The notes below the pieces were generated by a model, which had not been told where the DNA came from, did no database searches, and saw only the letters and a program-made list of their open reading frames with translations. Positions 37,716-47,579 of a stretch of 64,000 bases of DNA are shown here, one piece after another. Every line of letters begins with the position of its first letter. The first letter of the stretch is position 1. A program made the translations under genes and the position numbers. Source of the stretch: Monarcha castaneiventris obscurior (taxonomy: Eukaryota > Chordata > Aves > Passeriformes > Monarchidae); NCBI GenBank assembly GCA_026261815.1, contig JAMPIT010000437.1:5406001-5470000 (forward strand), in the 5' to 3' direction.

Positions 37716-40122
37716 AGTAAGGTGTTCTTTTTCTTAGCAGAAGCCTGATGGTGTCTCTGTGCTCAGAACACACTGGATTTTCTGTATATGAAGGCCGGAT
37801 TTGCCTCCTGTTTGCTGTCAGTAGGCCTGGAAGTCCTTTATTAGCACCACATTGGGGATCTCACCACTGATTGACTCAGACTTTTATTTCCAGCTGCCTC
37901 ACTGCAGATGAATAAGAGCAGTTCTTTAAAGTACTCTTCCACTCCCCTATGAAAGCCCAGTTCTAGACAACACATGCCACAGGGACACAAATGATCATGA
38001 TGCTTTTTAAGCTGTTTGCCTTCTATTGCTAAAGTTAAATATGTTTAAATAGTGGAAGTTACCAACTTGATGCCTCCTATCTGTTCCCTAATGAAGGCCA
38101 GAGGGAATTAACCCTAATAATTTGATTCTTTCCTGGAAGCAAATGAACTTGTTATCAGTGAGGGTGTTCTGGTCCTTACCAGCAAGAATGAACTTCAGAA
38201 AATTTCCACTTGACATTCTACCCCCACAACCAGAAATTGAAATTGAAGCCCCAAGAGCAAAAAGTTTAATAATGCAGCAAGTCTGTCAAGCAATTGAATT
38301 TAAGTAATGCTATAATGCAAAACACTAGTTACTAATTACTACAAGGAAGGAATTGCAATAGAAATTTTCAACAGTTTGTTATTATGCTGTGGCAATACTA
38401 TGAGATTGGCTTGGTCCTGCAATATAAAATGCTGATTTCAAATTGATTTTAACAAATGAAACAAGCAGAAATCCTGTTTTGACTCCTGAAATTCAATACG
38501 TAGATAAAGTTTTAGCTCTCTAATAATAAATACAAGAAAAGTGCTGAATAGTTTTTATGACACAAGTAAACTGTGGGTCTAAGTAAGGTTGAGCTCAGGT
38601 TGTGCTCCTAAATCCCAGCTGATTCTGCTTGGACAACGTGTGCAAAAACCAACCTCCAAGTAAATGTGAGACAGAGGGATGGTTAAAAGGTGAAGCTGAG
38701 GCTCATAATTAAACAAATTTAACTCATGAAATTAAAGGTATTAGTTTAGTTTGGATGTCTTCTGTAACCAAGAGCACTTCTGTTTAATCCATGCCAACCA
38801 GCTGCATTTGAAGAATTCTTTTTGGCCAACATACTCAATAATTTTTTCTGTGCTTCAGTTTTTGAAGTGTTTATTGTGCTAAAAGTCTCAAACAATTGCA
38901 ATACAAAAATAGACGACCATAACATTGAGATATCATGTTAGTGGATTCTCTTAGTGAGAGTGCAAGGTGGAAACAGGACACAGCTTAAGAGGTAGAGTAG
39001 CAACAAAGCAACAACTAAAAGAAATGAATTTATTAAATGGAGTAGGAGGATTGAAATTTGAAAGCTGGGAGGCCAGATTATATTGCATTCCTCAGAGAAA
39101 GGAGGAATAACAGAACTGCCAATAGGTAGCAGAGAGACACTGCTCTGTTGATGCTAAGGAATAGAGGAATGAAAAGGTAACGTGAACTAGAAGACTAAAA
39201 TATGAAAAGAGACCTGACCATTAATTCATGAGAGGAGTTTCTATTATTGAAATCAGTTCTGACTTTGAGTAAGAAAATTTAACCCTCTTGATATGGGGCT
39301 GGAGCAGAGACAATTTGAAAGGAACAGACACTAAGAATGCCCAGATTTACAATTTTCATTTTCCCCCATCTCTACAAAATGCTCTCCTTTCTGGAGAGCA
39401 CCACCTGTGCTAGGCAGTTTTTCAGAATGATCCCAGGCAGCCCTGCCATAAGATGGCAATTTTGTCTCTTATTTCCAGCTGTATGCTCTTATTAAGATGT
39501 TACTTGGTTTTGCCACAAAACAACTGCTGACAATACCAACTGGGAAAAGTGGGGCATGAATGCTGTTAAGCCTTTTCTCTTGTCTTTTTGGCATGAGATA
39601 ATTTGCTCAGTGCACTAATTTGCAACAAGGTAAGACACAGCTTTCAGTCAATAGGGTCAGTTCTGAAGCTTAGAGCAACATTTTTTCTTTTGTTCCTTAG
39701 AAAATTGTCGGTTCTGTCTGGGGACTTCATTAGGGGAGTAACAGGATTCTTTCTGCCAGTTCTTCAGCAAGAACGGGAACCTCATTACCAATTTTTAATA
39801 TGAAAAAGTAAAGGATAAGTTTGAATAACAAAAAATTGGAGAGCTATGTGACAGCACAGCCTTTCAACATGGTGCACTGCCTCTTGCAAGATACGGCTGA
39901 GTGGTTATTGCAGAATCTGTATTAATAAAAAATCTGATTTATTAGGGTGTTACAGATTAGGTGTGGATATAAAATAATCAATTTTGTCAATCTTACATAT
40001 GTGCATATGTACTCATACATAGTCTTGATGACCTTAAACTGAGTGGTATGGCAAGTATGGAGTCAAGTGCATATTATACTTATTACAAAAGTCTCTTTCA
40101 CATTCAGGAGGACTAACAGTAA

Positions 40123-40138
40123 AATAAAATAAAATATC
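40123..40138 (+). repeat. Short (TAAAA)n repeat
   Basis: Three tandem TAAAA-type units (TAAAATAAAATAAAATA). Minor simple repeat. Confidence 0.7.
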
Positions 40139-40937
40139 CCAGATACAGATTAGGCATCATCCTGCATGTGGGTAACTCCCTGTTCTGGAAAAATCTTTCT
40201 TTTATTTAGGAAAGGCCTTCCTACTTCTCTTCTATATCTGAAAAGCAGTAAGCACATCCTGGTAATTAAGGTAATGTAAAAATCAATGTACTAATTATTG
40301 TGGTTTTTCCCCATTACTATATATACTAATAGTGAAATTCAGACTAAACTATTTTCTAATTCAGTAAATTGGTTTGGCTGGATCCATGTGTATATTAGCT
40401 GTACTTTTTCAAAAGGTTTTAATCCTGTAGAAGCCACTTGAGCAGATGAAAAGCAATTTTAGTGTAAGAGGTAGAGGAATAGAGATGCTTCTGGCACTGC
40501 ACAGTTACACTGTAGATGGGAGCAAAGAGACAGAAGGCATTGAGTTTGAGAACGTGGCCATGCCAGTAAATGTTTGCTGCTTGTGCAAGATCTTCTGAAG
40601 TAATTTTTTGTTAAGGTTTGCTCCTGTGAGATGGCGGAGTGAATTTGCAAGAGCAAGATTTGCAGGAAAATGCATTTCCTCATGTTTACTGGTATTCAAT
40701 ACCAACCATGTCTTTACAACACTGAAGAATATTATTTTCACTTCTTCAAAAGACATGGCTAAATCCACCAGCCTAAAATGAGAATTAAAAAAAAAAGAGG
40801 AAAACAAACCAAGAAACACACCCACCACCCTAAACCAAAATTTAATAATTGCTCCACACAAGTCAGACTCTGATTTAAAATAATTTAAAAATATTATCAC
40901 TGCTTTAGTATGAGTGTATTGTTAGGAGTAAGCCATG

Positions 40938-41090
40938 AGCCACAGAATTATTAGGACAGAAGGGATCTGCAAAGGTCCCTTTTTTCCAGTGTCATGCCAA
41001 AATAGGGGGCTGCCATCAAAGTTTGGGACTGCTCAGGTTCTTGTCCAGTTGCTTGTGAAAACATCCAAGAATGGGTTTTCTTCAAGATCC
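40938..41090 (-). mobile_element. CR1 LINE 3' fragment, antisense
   Basis: Read on the plus strand, CCACAGAATTATTAGGACAG (near 40940), TCTGCAAAGGTCC (near 40968), GCTCAGGTTCTTGTCCAGTTG (near 41033) and AAAACATCCAAGAATGG (near 41058) match the antisense 3' region of CR1, whose usual wording there is ACAGAATC...GGTTGGAAGGGACCT, TGTCCAG and TTGAATATCTCCAAGGATGG. The copy is diverged and its 5' limit (higher coordinates) is uncertain. It is non-coding and inactive. Confidence 0.65.
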
Positions 41091-41094
41091 CTCG

Positions 41095-43135
41095 GGGTAC
41101 CTTTGACATCACAAAACTTTCCAGAAGTTATATTACGTGATGCATGCAAAGTTCTCAGTAAATTGAACCATTAGGTCAATTAACCACATCTGTCCATAGT
41201 ATAGTTTTATACAGTTTTTAATGTTAGTGACTTTCATTGGTAATTAATGTGCGAAGAAGAAAAGGTAAAATAAGTCACATTACTTGATAGCTGATGGAGG
41301 TTTCCAATCTGCTCTCAGTGCTGTAGACTGAATTTGAGCTTTGTTCCCCATGAAGGTTTGGACCTTACTTCTCCACACACATGAAAAAATCTTCATTCTC
41401 TATCCTCTCCAGAGCCCTTTCCTCCAGCCTTTCCAATCCCTCTGAGTCACTGCACATCCTCCTCCACTCTTAAAAAATAAATAACAATATTTAGCCCCGA
41501 ATTTTCTGTAATCAAGCCACAAACTGAACTCCTTATATTCTCTGTGGGTGTATATATTAATATATATCACTTAAAGATATATTTTTTCTTTAAAAAAAGC
41601 CTCTCCCAGCATGTTAATGTATTAAAATCTTACCATTGTTACCAGCAATATGCTATACACATAGGGAAGTCTCAACTTCCTGAAATGAGACTCTTTTTAA
41701 TTGTCCTTCTGTATGTGAATCTGATAAAATTAATAAGAAATGAGCTTCCAATATACTTCAGAAATGCCAGGTCCTTAAGGGAATGTTTTGATGGTGTTAG
41801 TTTTTTTAATAACAATTGCATTAAACCTCACTTACTGCTTTCTGTTTTCATACATTATGCTTCATTATTTGCTGATTGACAGTTTGAGTTGTTTCTATTC
41901 TCCTCCTGCTTAATTACATGCAGTCTCTTTGTTATTCTGCTATAATTTCATGACCATGCTAATGAAAGTATTGGGACCATGGATTGATTTCCATGGAGTC
42001 TTATCTTTTTGTAATTTAGGGGCTGTTAACAATGAGGAAAAAAAAAACCTTCAAGAATTTGCAATTTAAGACTAATTTATATCTAATTAATTAAAAAAGA
42101 AGTCCTGGTACTTCCATTATGACAAAACTGAGAATCTTTGAGCTCTTTGGTTTTGAGATCTGCAGATGAAGACCAGGCAGTGTCCTGTAAAATGTCTCCA
42201 ATTCCCACCTTGGATGGGGATGCACAGCTGGGGGCTACTAAGTATATTTTTAAAATGTGAGGAAAGTGAAATGCAATTTTCTAAATATGAAAAAGATGAT
42301 GAAAAGTTTCAAAAAGTGAATAGAGGCATCTGCCTATGGCTGCTTTATACAGTGTACTGTATGAACCTCCTACTGTCTAAGTGGCATATGGAAAGTCTAG
42401 CTGTAGTCCCTAAAATAAAATCCTGGATTTCTCCCTTAGAAGACATAACCGTAGTAGTCATTCTAGCAAGAAACTTGTTTGCAAAGGAGTGGTAACTCAT
42501 AGTGAACTTTCTTAGTCTGTTGGAAGTTTTTTTGGTTGGTTTTGGGTCTGGCTCACAGTGTTGGTGAGCTATGAATTGCTAGAGTTTGGGTGAGGATTTT
42601 TGGGCAATGTGACAAATGGGCCTTTGGGGGTTTGTCTCTGGCCTGACTTGGAGACCAGGTTTTTAGTTTGACCCACAGGGTTGTTTGATTGTTTCTGTGT
42701 GTTTGGTTTTGTTTGGTTTGGGTTTTTTTAAGGGCATAAGAATGAACATTTAAGATATGTTGCTTTTCCAGACTATTTTGTGGATAGTAAAACTTGCATC
42801 GTATCCTTGCACCACATCTATGTATTTGTACAAACTCTTTAAAGGATCACATCCAGGATCTGCTTTTATTTATGTTGTTGCAAATCCAGAACAATTTATT
42901 AGTTACTTCTTTGAAAGTCATGAAAGGAGTGATTGACCCTGGAAGCCTTTGTCCAAAAGAAGCAGAGTTCAACTGTCCATGATGAATGTTTTTTTGTTGG
43001 TTTAGGTTTTTTTCCACATTGTTTCAGATCCAGGGCAATATGGCAGTAGTAAAACTGCACTAGTATCAGGGATTGTGTTTGATTCCTGACATTTCCTTTT
43101 CAATAATAGCCAAATATCTAAAATCATAAACATGG
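41095..43135. other. Gene-free DNA with a G/T-rich segment
   Basis: No gene is recognisable. Longest open frames are 41544-41879 (111 codons) and 42166-42495 (109 codons) plus, both without recognisable motifs. At 42505-42735 the plus strand is strikingly rich in G and T and poor in C and A, with GTTTG and GGTTTTG repeats at its end. Confidence 0.6.
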
Positions 43136-43140
43136 CCTTG

Positions 43141-43320
43141 CATTTTTAGGTTGCTGTGTGTGTCAAAGGATTTCAGAGATCTTCATAACTTCAGCAATCA
43201 TTATGCTCTTCCATGGGTAAGAAGTAAATTTAATGCAATGTTTACAAATAGGGAAATGGAAGTACAGTGAGAGAATAGAAAGTGTCAGTGACAATTCAGG
43301 GAGTAGAATGTGATCTATTT
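43141..43320 (+). repeat. Ancient L2/CR1-like LINE tail relic
   Basis: GGATTTCAGAGATCTTCATAAC (near 43168), GTTTACAAATAGGGAAATGG (near 43240), GTACAGTGAGAGAATAGAAAGT and GTGACAATTCAGGGAGTAGAATG follow the order of old amniote LINE 3' regions: GGATCTCAAAGCGCTTTACAA, TTTACAGATGGGGAAACTGAGGCA, CAGAGAGATTAAGTGACTTG, and AGAGCTGGGAATAGAACC. High divergence shows great age. Which of the L2, CR1-L3 or related families it belongs to cannot be decided by eye. Confidence 0.5.
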
Positions 43321-43339
43321 AATTCAATTAATCAATCAG

Positions 43340-43753
43340 AAGGTTGAGGGAGGTGACCCTGCCCCTCTGCTCTGGTGAGACCCCACCTGCAGTGCTGCAT
43401 CCAGTTCTGGGGCCCCCAGTGGAAGAAAGGTGTGGATTTGTTAAAGGGATACAAAAATGCTCCAAGGGCTGGAGCAACTCTGCTGTGGAGAGAGGCTGAG
43501 AGAGTTGGGATTGTTCTGCCTGGACAAGAGGGAGACCTTATTGTGGCCTTTTGATATATAACAGGAGCTTGTAAGAAGCATGGAGAGAGACTTTGCCAGG
43601 TACAGACAGGACAAGGGGCAATGGTTTCAAACTGAATGAGGTAAGATTTATATTGGGCATTAGGAAGATATTTTTTACAATGATGGTGGTGGAACAAGTT
43701 GCCCAGAGAAGTTGTGGATCCTCATCATTGGGAGTGTTCTATGGTTCTATGAA
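43340..43753 (+). mobile_element. CR1 LINE copy, 5'-truncated, with internal deletion
   Basis: About 414 bases of CR1 non-LTR retrotransposon in sense orientation, including the C-terminal part of ORF2 (reverse transcriptase polyprotein) and a remnant 3' tail. DNA words include CCTGCCCCTCTGCTCTGGTGA (near 43358), CATCCAGTTCTGGGG (near 43398), GGCTGAGAGAGTTGGGATTG (near 43494), GACCTTATTGTGGCC (near 43532), GGACAAGGGGCAATGG (near 43609) and TTGCCCAGAGAAGTTGTGG (near 43699). Translated pieces typical of CR1 are LVRPHLQCCIQFWGPQ and DRTRGNGFKLNEVRF. The reading frame is broken after VVE (near 43690) by loss of about 7 bases relative to the usual HWN-KLP region. After GGGAGTGTTC the copy jumps directly to TATGGTTCTATGA, so most of the 3' UTR is missing. 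It is inactive, flanked by two older LINE-tail relics. Confidence 0.92.
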
Positions 43754-43945
43754 CGCTGTTATTTCAGTGGCATGTCATGAGATACAGGTTAGTTTGGTCC
43801 TAAATCTCCTCATGGATTAGCTGCACAGTGGAATGTCTGCCTGCTTGTTATTTCTAATTTCCTCCATTGTAAGAGGAAAGAACTGAGCAAGGAGACTGCA
43901 TTGAGTGTATCTTTGTATGCAGGTACCTGCACACAGTGAATGGAA

Positions 43946-43976
43946 ATATTTATTATATATACATATATATGTGTTA
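43946..43976 (+). repeat. Short TA/CATATA microsatellite
   Basis: ATTATATATACATATATATGTG-type alternating purine-pyrimidine sequence. Minor simple repeat. Confidence 0.6.
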
Positions 43977-44227
43977 TAAAGTGAAGATCAAAATGCCACA
44001 AGTAAAGGAGCACACATTGCCTACATCTAACTTTAGATGTAATTCTATGGGTTTGAGCATTAATTGCTTCATATACAAAAAGCGTATAAAGTAATATTAA
44101 ATATTCATTTGAAACACTGTACTCTGCTTCAGCAGTAACTGAGGTGCAATATATACATGTATGCAGTGACTTTGCATTAACCAATACTGAATAATGTGCT
44201 TTATGGTCTACATGCTTGAATAGCAAG

Positions 44228-44345
44228 ATGCTTTGCATTTATATAGGACTCTCAATACAAAAAACCTGACATACTTTTGAAACAGGCTTAAGCATTGGTA
44301 TCCCTACATCCCAGCTGGAAAATTGCAGAACAGAGATTGAACTGT
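44228..44345 (+). repeat. Ancient L2/CR1-like LINE tail relic, second copy
   Basis: GCTTTGCATTTATATAGGAC (44230-44249) and CTCAATACAAAAAACCTGACA correspond to the CATTTATATAGCGCCTTTCAT / GATCTCAAAGCACTTTACA region of old amniote LINE tails. GGTATCCCTACATCCCAGCTGGAAAATTGCAGAACAGAGATTGA corresponds in order to the TATTATCCCCATTTTACAGATGGGAAACTGAGGCACAGAGA region (pieces quoted only to show order). It is a separate copy from the one at 43141 because both carry the same part of the element. Confidence 0.5.
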
Positions 44346-44349
44346 GTTA

Positions 44350-47300
44350 ACAAAAAGCTGGTGATTATTTGGGATAGAATCCATCGTCTGATAGTCATTT
44401 GACTGCTGGGACATTAGAAAAAGTTCTGATATTCTGGATGGATGAATGTTGCTAACCCCTTAGTATATTTTTTAATATTTTTAAGATTTGAATAATCATT
44501 TTATAAAGAAAAGCACTGTAATTTTTCTGAGTTTCCTCAATGAGACATTTTATTCATTTGGTTACTGATGGCTTGAGACATCAACTTTTATAAAAAAAGT
44601 ATTTTTGGGGGAGCAGATACTCATTTTATGACATGGCCATTTCTGGTGGGTATTAGTCGCTGTTGAGACTCATGCTAAATCCTAAGGTTTTGTTTCCCCA
44701 CTGAACTGTCTCTTTAAATGAAAACTCTTTGCCTGCTCAGGAGGTGTTGGAGAAGTTCTCACTGGGGACATGCTGTGACCTTGGTGTTGTGTGCCATTTG
44801 TGCATCATTAAAAGGTTGTAATGAAGCTCTGCCACACACAGATTGTAAAAGGTCAAGCAGAAAGTTGGGAGCCAATGAGGTTGGGAAGAAAAATTGTGCT
44901 AGCAGCAGAGGTTGAGGGATTCATTATATTGATGCTATGGGGTTTTCAGCAGAGTAATAACTGAGTTAGCAATAGAATGTAAATCTTCTCAACCACTTAG
45001 TCTGAGCCTGCTTCTTCTTGATTTGTGGGGATATATTTTTACTAGAGTACAGGAAAAGTCGTTATGCTTTCAAGAAAGCCACTGGAACTAGTTAATGCAT
45101 TGTAGGTAAAAGACAGAAGCTAAACAGAACTGGATGTGGCTCATCTGTACAAACAGGGTGTTGCTGACAGAAAGAGAAGGATCGTACCAAACAAAAATGT
45201 TTACGCAAATAATTGGAGTTGCTGCACCTGGTAATTGTAGGTTTGCAGGTTTTGGTTGGCAGTTGTCATACCTATGTAGAATGCTGTGATAATAACTATA
45301 AGTGTTGCCTTTCTGGTTCATAGCATGGAAAAGGGGCAGGGGCCCTCCAGAGTCATATTGGCATGGGGAAGTATCCTTCAGTCCCATAGACTTCATCATT
45401 CCCTGTCTCTCAGAAAAACAGCCCTAAGTAGAGATACTTGTCAGAGCAACATTAAACAGACTATGTAACTTCCTTGCATTATAATTTACTTGAAATTAAT
45501 AATGTGGAAGAATAAATTGAAACTGTAATTGCCATGCCTTTACAAAAATTGGGAGTAACTAAAATATATGGAACAACTTTGCTTTCCAGTTCTCTGGATA
45601 TGCTGAATTATGTTCTGGCATAATTTGTCACAATCTGGCCATTGACAAAAAGTTATATGAAAGGATGTTGGTTTGTTTTACTTTTATAGTCTTGCATACA
45701 AGTCTTTCCTCAACTGCTCTATAAAATTAGATATGTTTTGATACATATGGAAAAAAAAATAGTTCATTTTAATAGTTTGCTGTGTCATCAGCTTGATTTT
45801 CTAGGAAGTGGTATCCTTAACATGAGGCACCAACCTGGCATGACCAATCTAAGACATTTTGTGTTAATTACTTAAAGATTCTCAGTTGAGGGAATTAAAA
45901 AACCAAATATCTCTAATTCTAATCTAATATCTATGGAAGTCATAAAGATTCTTTCTGTGGCTTTCAGTGACCACAGCCTGCATTATTCCCAGCTTGTCCT
46001 CCACAGTCTTTGCGTTTCATCCAAATATTTATTAATTCATATATATTATTTAGGGAATAGTTCCCAAAAGAGGAAAAATGTGCAAAAGCTGATGGCATCC
46101 TCACCATTATCCACATGGAGGCTCATAATTTTCTGTACTTGGATGGTAGAGGAAGGATCAAGCCCATGACTCCTGAATAGCCCTCAAAACATAAACATCA
46201 ACCTTCTTCACTTTTTGTTCCTGGCAGGTGATCTTGTAACTAATCTAATGTGTCAATTACAGCTAGCTTTGAGAAAAAATACTCAAAGTATCTGGAAGAA
46301 AAAAAAAGTGACTAAACCAGGTTATTTGGCATTCAGTCAGCTTCCATCAGATCACTGTAAATTACCTGTCACATTATTCCATTGCTGAACATGCTTTGTT
46401 TCAACATCCTCAGTTAAACAGTTACATATCTTGTACCTTTCTTCTGTCACACTTTCACACTTGCTATGCAGTTTTGTTTTGTTCTAGAAAATACCATCTC
46501 TCTACAAACTGTGATTAAAGAGCTCAGAGGGGTTTTCAAAGGAACCTTTAATCAATATTGGAGGCTTATTCTTTTGTGCATTGATTATTATGCTAAGGTG
46601 TTTAATTAATCAACAGATGTTATTCTAATAGGGAAAACATTACTGAAGAAGCGATAATGGAAAATTACAGAATTTTTTTTTTTGACACCATGTTGAAGAT
46701 TTCTTTTAACACTTGCCCACCAATCCTATGAATTTGACACTGTCCTGCTAATCCAAAACTGTCCCCTTTGGAGAGTTTTTTTGGACAGTTTTTATGTGTT
46801 TGGTCTCAAGCTCCATCATAAATAGAGATGTCTACAACTGAGAATTTCAACCCCCAGATTCATCAAGTGTTTCTCTCAAAAATGAAAAAAACTCATATCT
46901 TGGTATGGCCCCTCTTCCTTAACTGTCTTACAAAATCAAATCCCTGAAGTCTGTTGCAGTGTTATTGAGATATGTATGCATGTGGATGCTATTTCAAAGA
47001 CACATACAAAGTTTGTAGGTATTTCAAGTGCAGTCTCAGGAGTCAGGCTCCCTGAGGTTATCTGATTCACTTGTACCAAACAGGATCAGCCATACTGCTG
47101 TCATTCCTGATGGGTGTCAACATCCATCTTTGGGCACTTCCAGAGAGGAGATGACTGTATATAACTATCCTTATCTTTAGGTTCTTTTTTCCTGTTTATT
47201 AGCCATAATCTCTCTTGCTTCACTTATTCCTGGTACTGCTGTCCATGAAGGAGAGATTAAATGAAGGAGTAATTTACATATTACTAAATCTCTTTTTATA

Positions 47301-47390
47301 TCCTCTTCCTTAAAATTAAAGCTTAAACATTTCACATTGTTTCTTGTCACTGCTGCTGTTCCCTGAACAATTCTCTCTCCTTTTAGTTCC
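44350..47390. other. Gene-free AT-rich DNA
   Basis: No gene is recognisable. Open frame 45088-45399 minus has 103 codons, overlaps a plus-strand frame and has no known motif. A repeat-free TAAT-rich block lies at 46530-46670. Confidence 0.65.
46530..46670. promoter_or_regulatory. Candidate conserved block
   Basis: CCTTTAATCAATATTGG near 46543, GCATTGATTATTATGC near 46578, GTTTAATTAATCAACAGATG near 46599 and GAAGCGATAATGG near 46648 give a dense series of homeodomain-like words, with GTTTAATTAATCAAC resembling an HNF1-type site (GTTAATNATTAAC). It is repeat-free. Function is inferred only. Confidence 0.3.
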
Positions 47391-47394
47391 TGTC

Positions 47395-47575
47395 TGGGAA
47401 GGTGGTGCCCAAAAGCAGAGGCTGCTCTCTAGATGAAGCCTTTCCAATGCTTATTAGAGCACAAAGGATCATTCTGCTTGTCCTAGAGGTGCTACTTCTG
47501 TTTGTGCATCTTGCTTTCTGAAAAGGCTTCTGCGGAGCATGTGAGTGTTGGATGAAGACCAAGCTGCAGATACAT
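47395..47575 (-). mobile_element. CR1 LINE ORF2 fragment, antisense
   Basis: On the plus strand, GGTGGTGCCCAAAAGCAGAGG (near 47401), GATGAAGCCTTTCCAATGC (near 47432), TTAGAGCACAAAGGATCATTC and GTCCTAGAGGTGCTACTTCTG (near 47480) match, in order, the antisense of CR1 ORF2. There the usual words are GGGGCCCAAAACTGAACAC, AGGTGCGGCCTCACCAGTGC, GAGTAGAGGGGCACAATCACC and CCTGCTGGCCACACTATTTCTG. This segment lies just upstream of and overlaps the part of ORF2 present in the 43340 copy. It is strongly diverged, with no intact frame and no 3' tail nearby. Outer limits are approximate. Confidence 0.6.
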
Positions 47576-47579
47576 TCAG

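Larger units (their letters stand above)
32300..40935. other. Gene-free AT-rich DNA
   Basis: No gene is recognisable. Longest open frames are about 118-131 codons (36626-36982 minus, 40505-40900 minus) without domains. TATATAAAG at about 32701 is a TATA-like word but no transcript follows. A polypyrimidine tract lies at 34734-34800 and an extremely AT-rich stretch at 37620-37715. A hammerhead-like motif lies at 33166-33189. Confidence 0.65.

Noticed and set aside
41340..41470. CCTCCAGCCTTTCCAATCCC resembling antisense CR1
   Set aside because: Too short and without ordered neighbouring CR1 words.
43332..43697. 121-codon minus-strand open frame
   Set aside because: It is the antisense shadow of the CR1 ORF2 segment on the plus strand.
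43810..44238. 142-codon minus-strand open frame
   Set aside because: It runs from the flank of a CR1 copy into an old repeat relic and has no recognisable domain.
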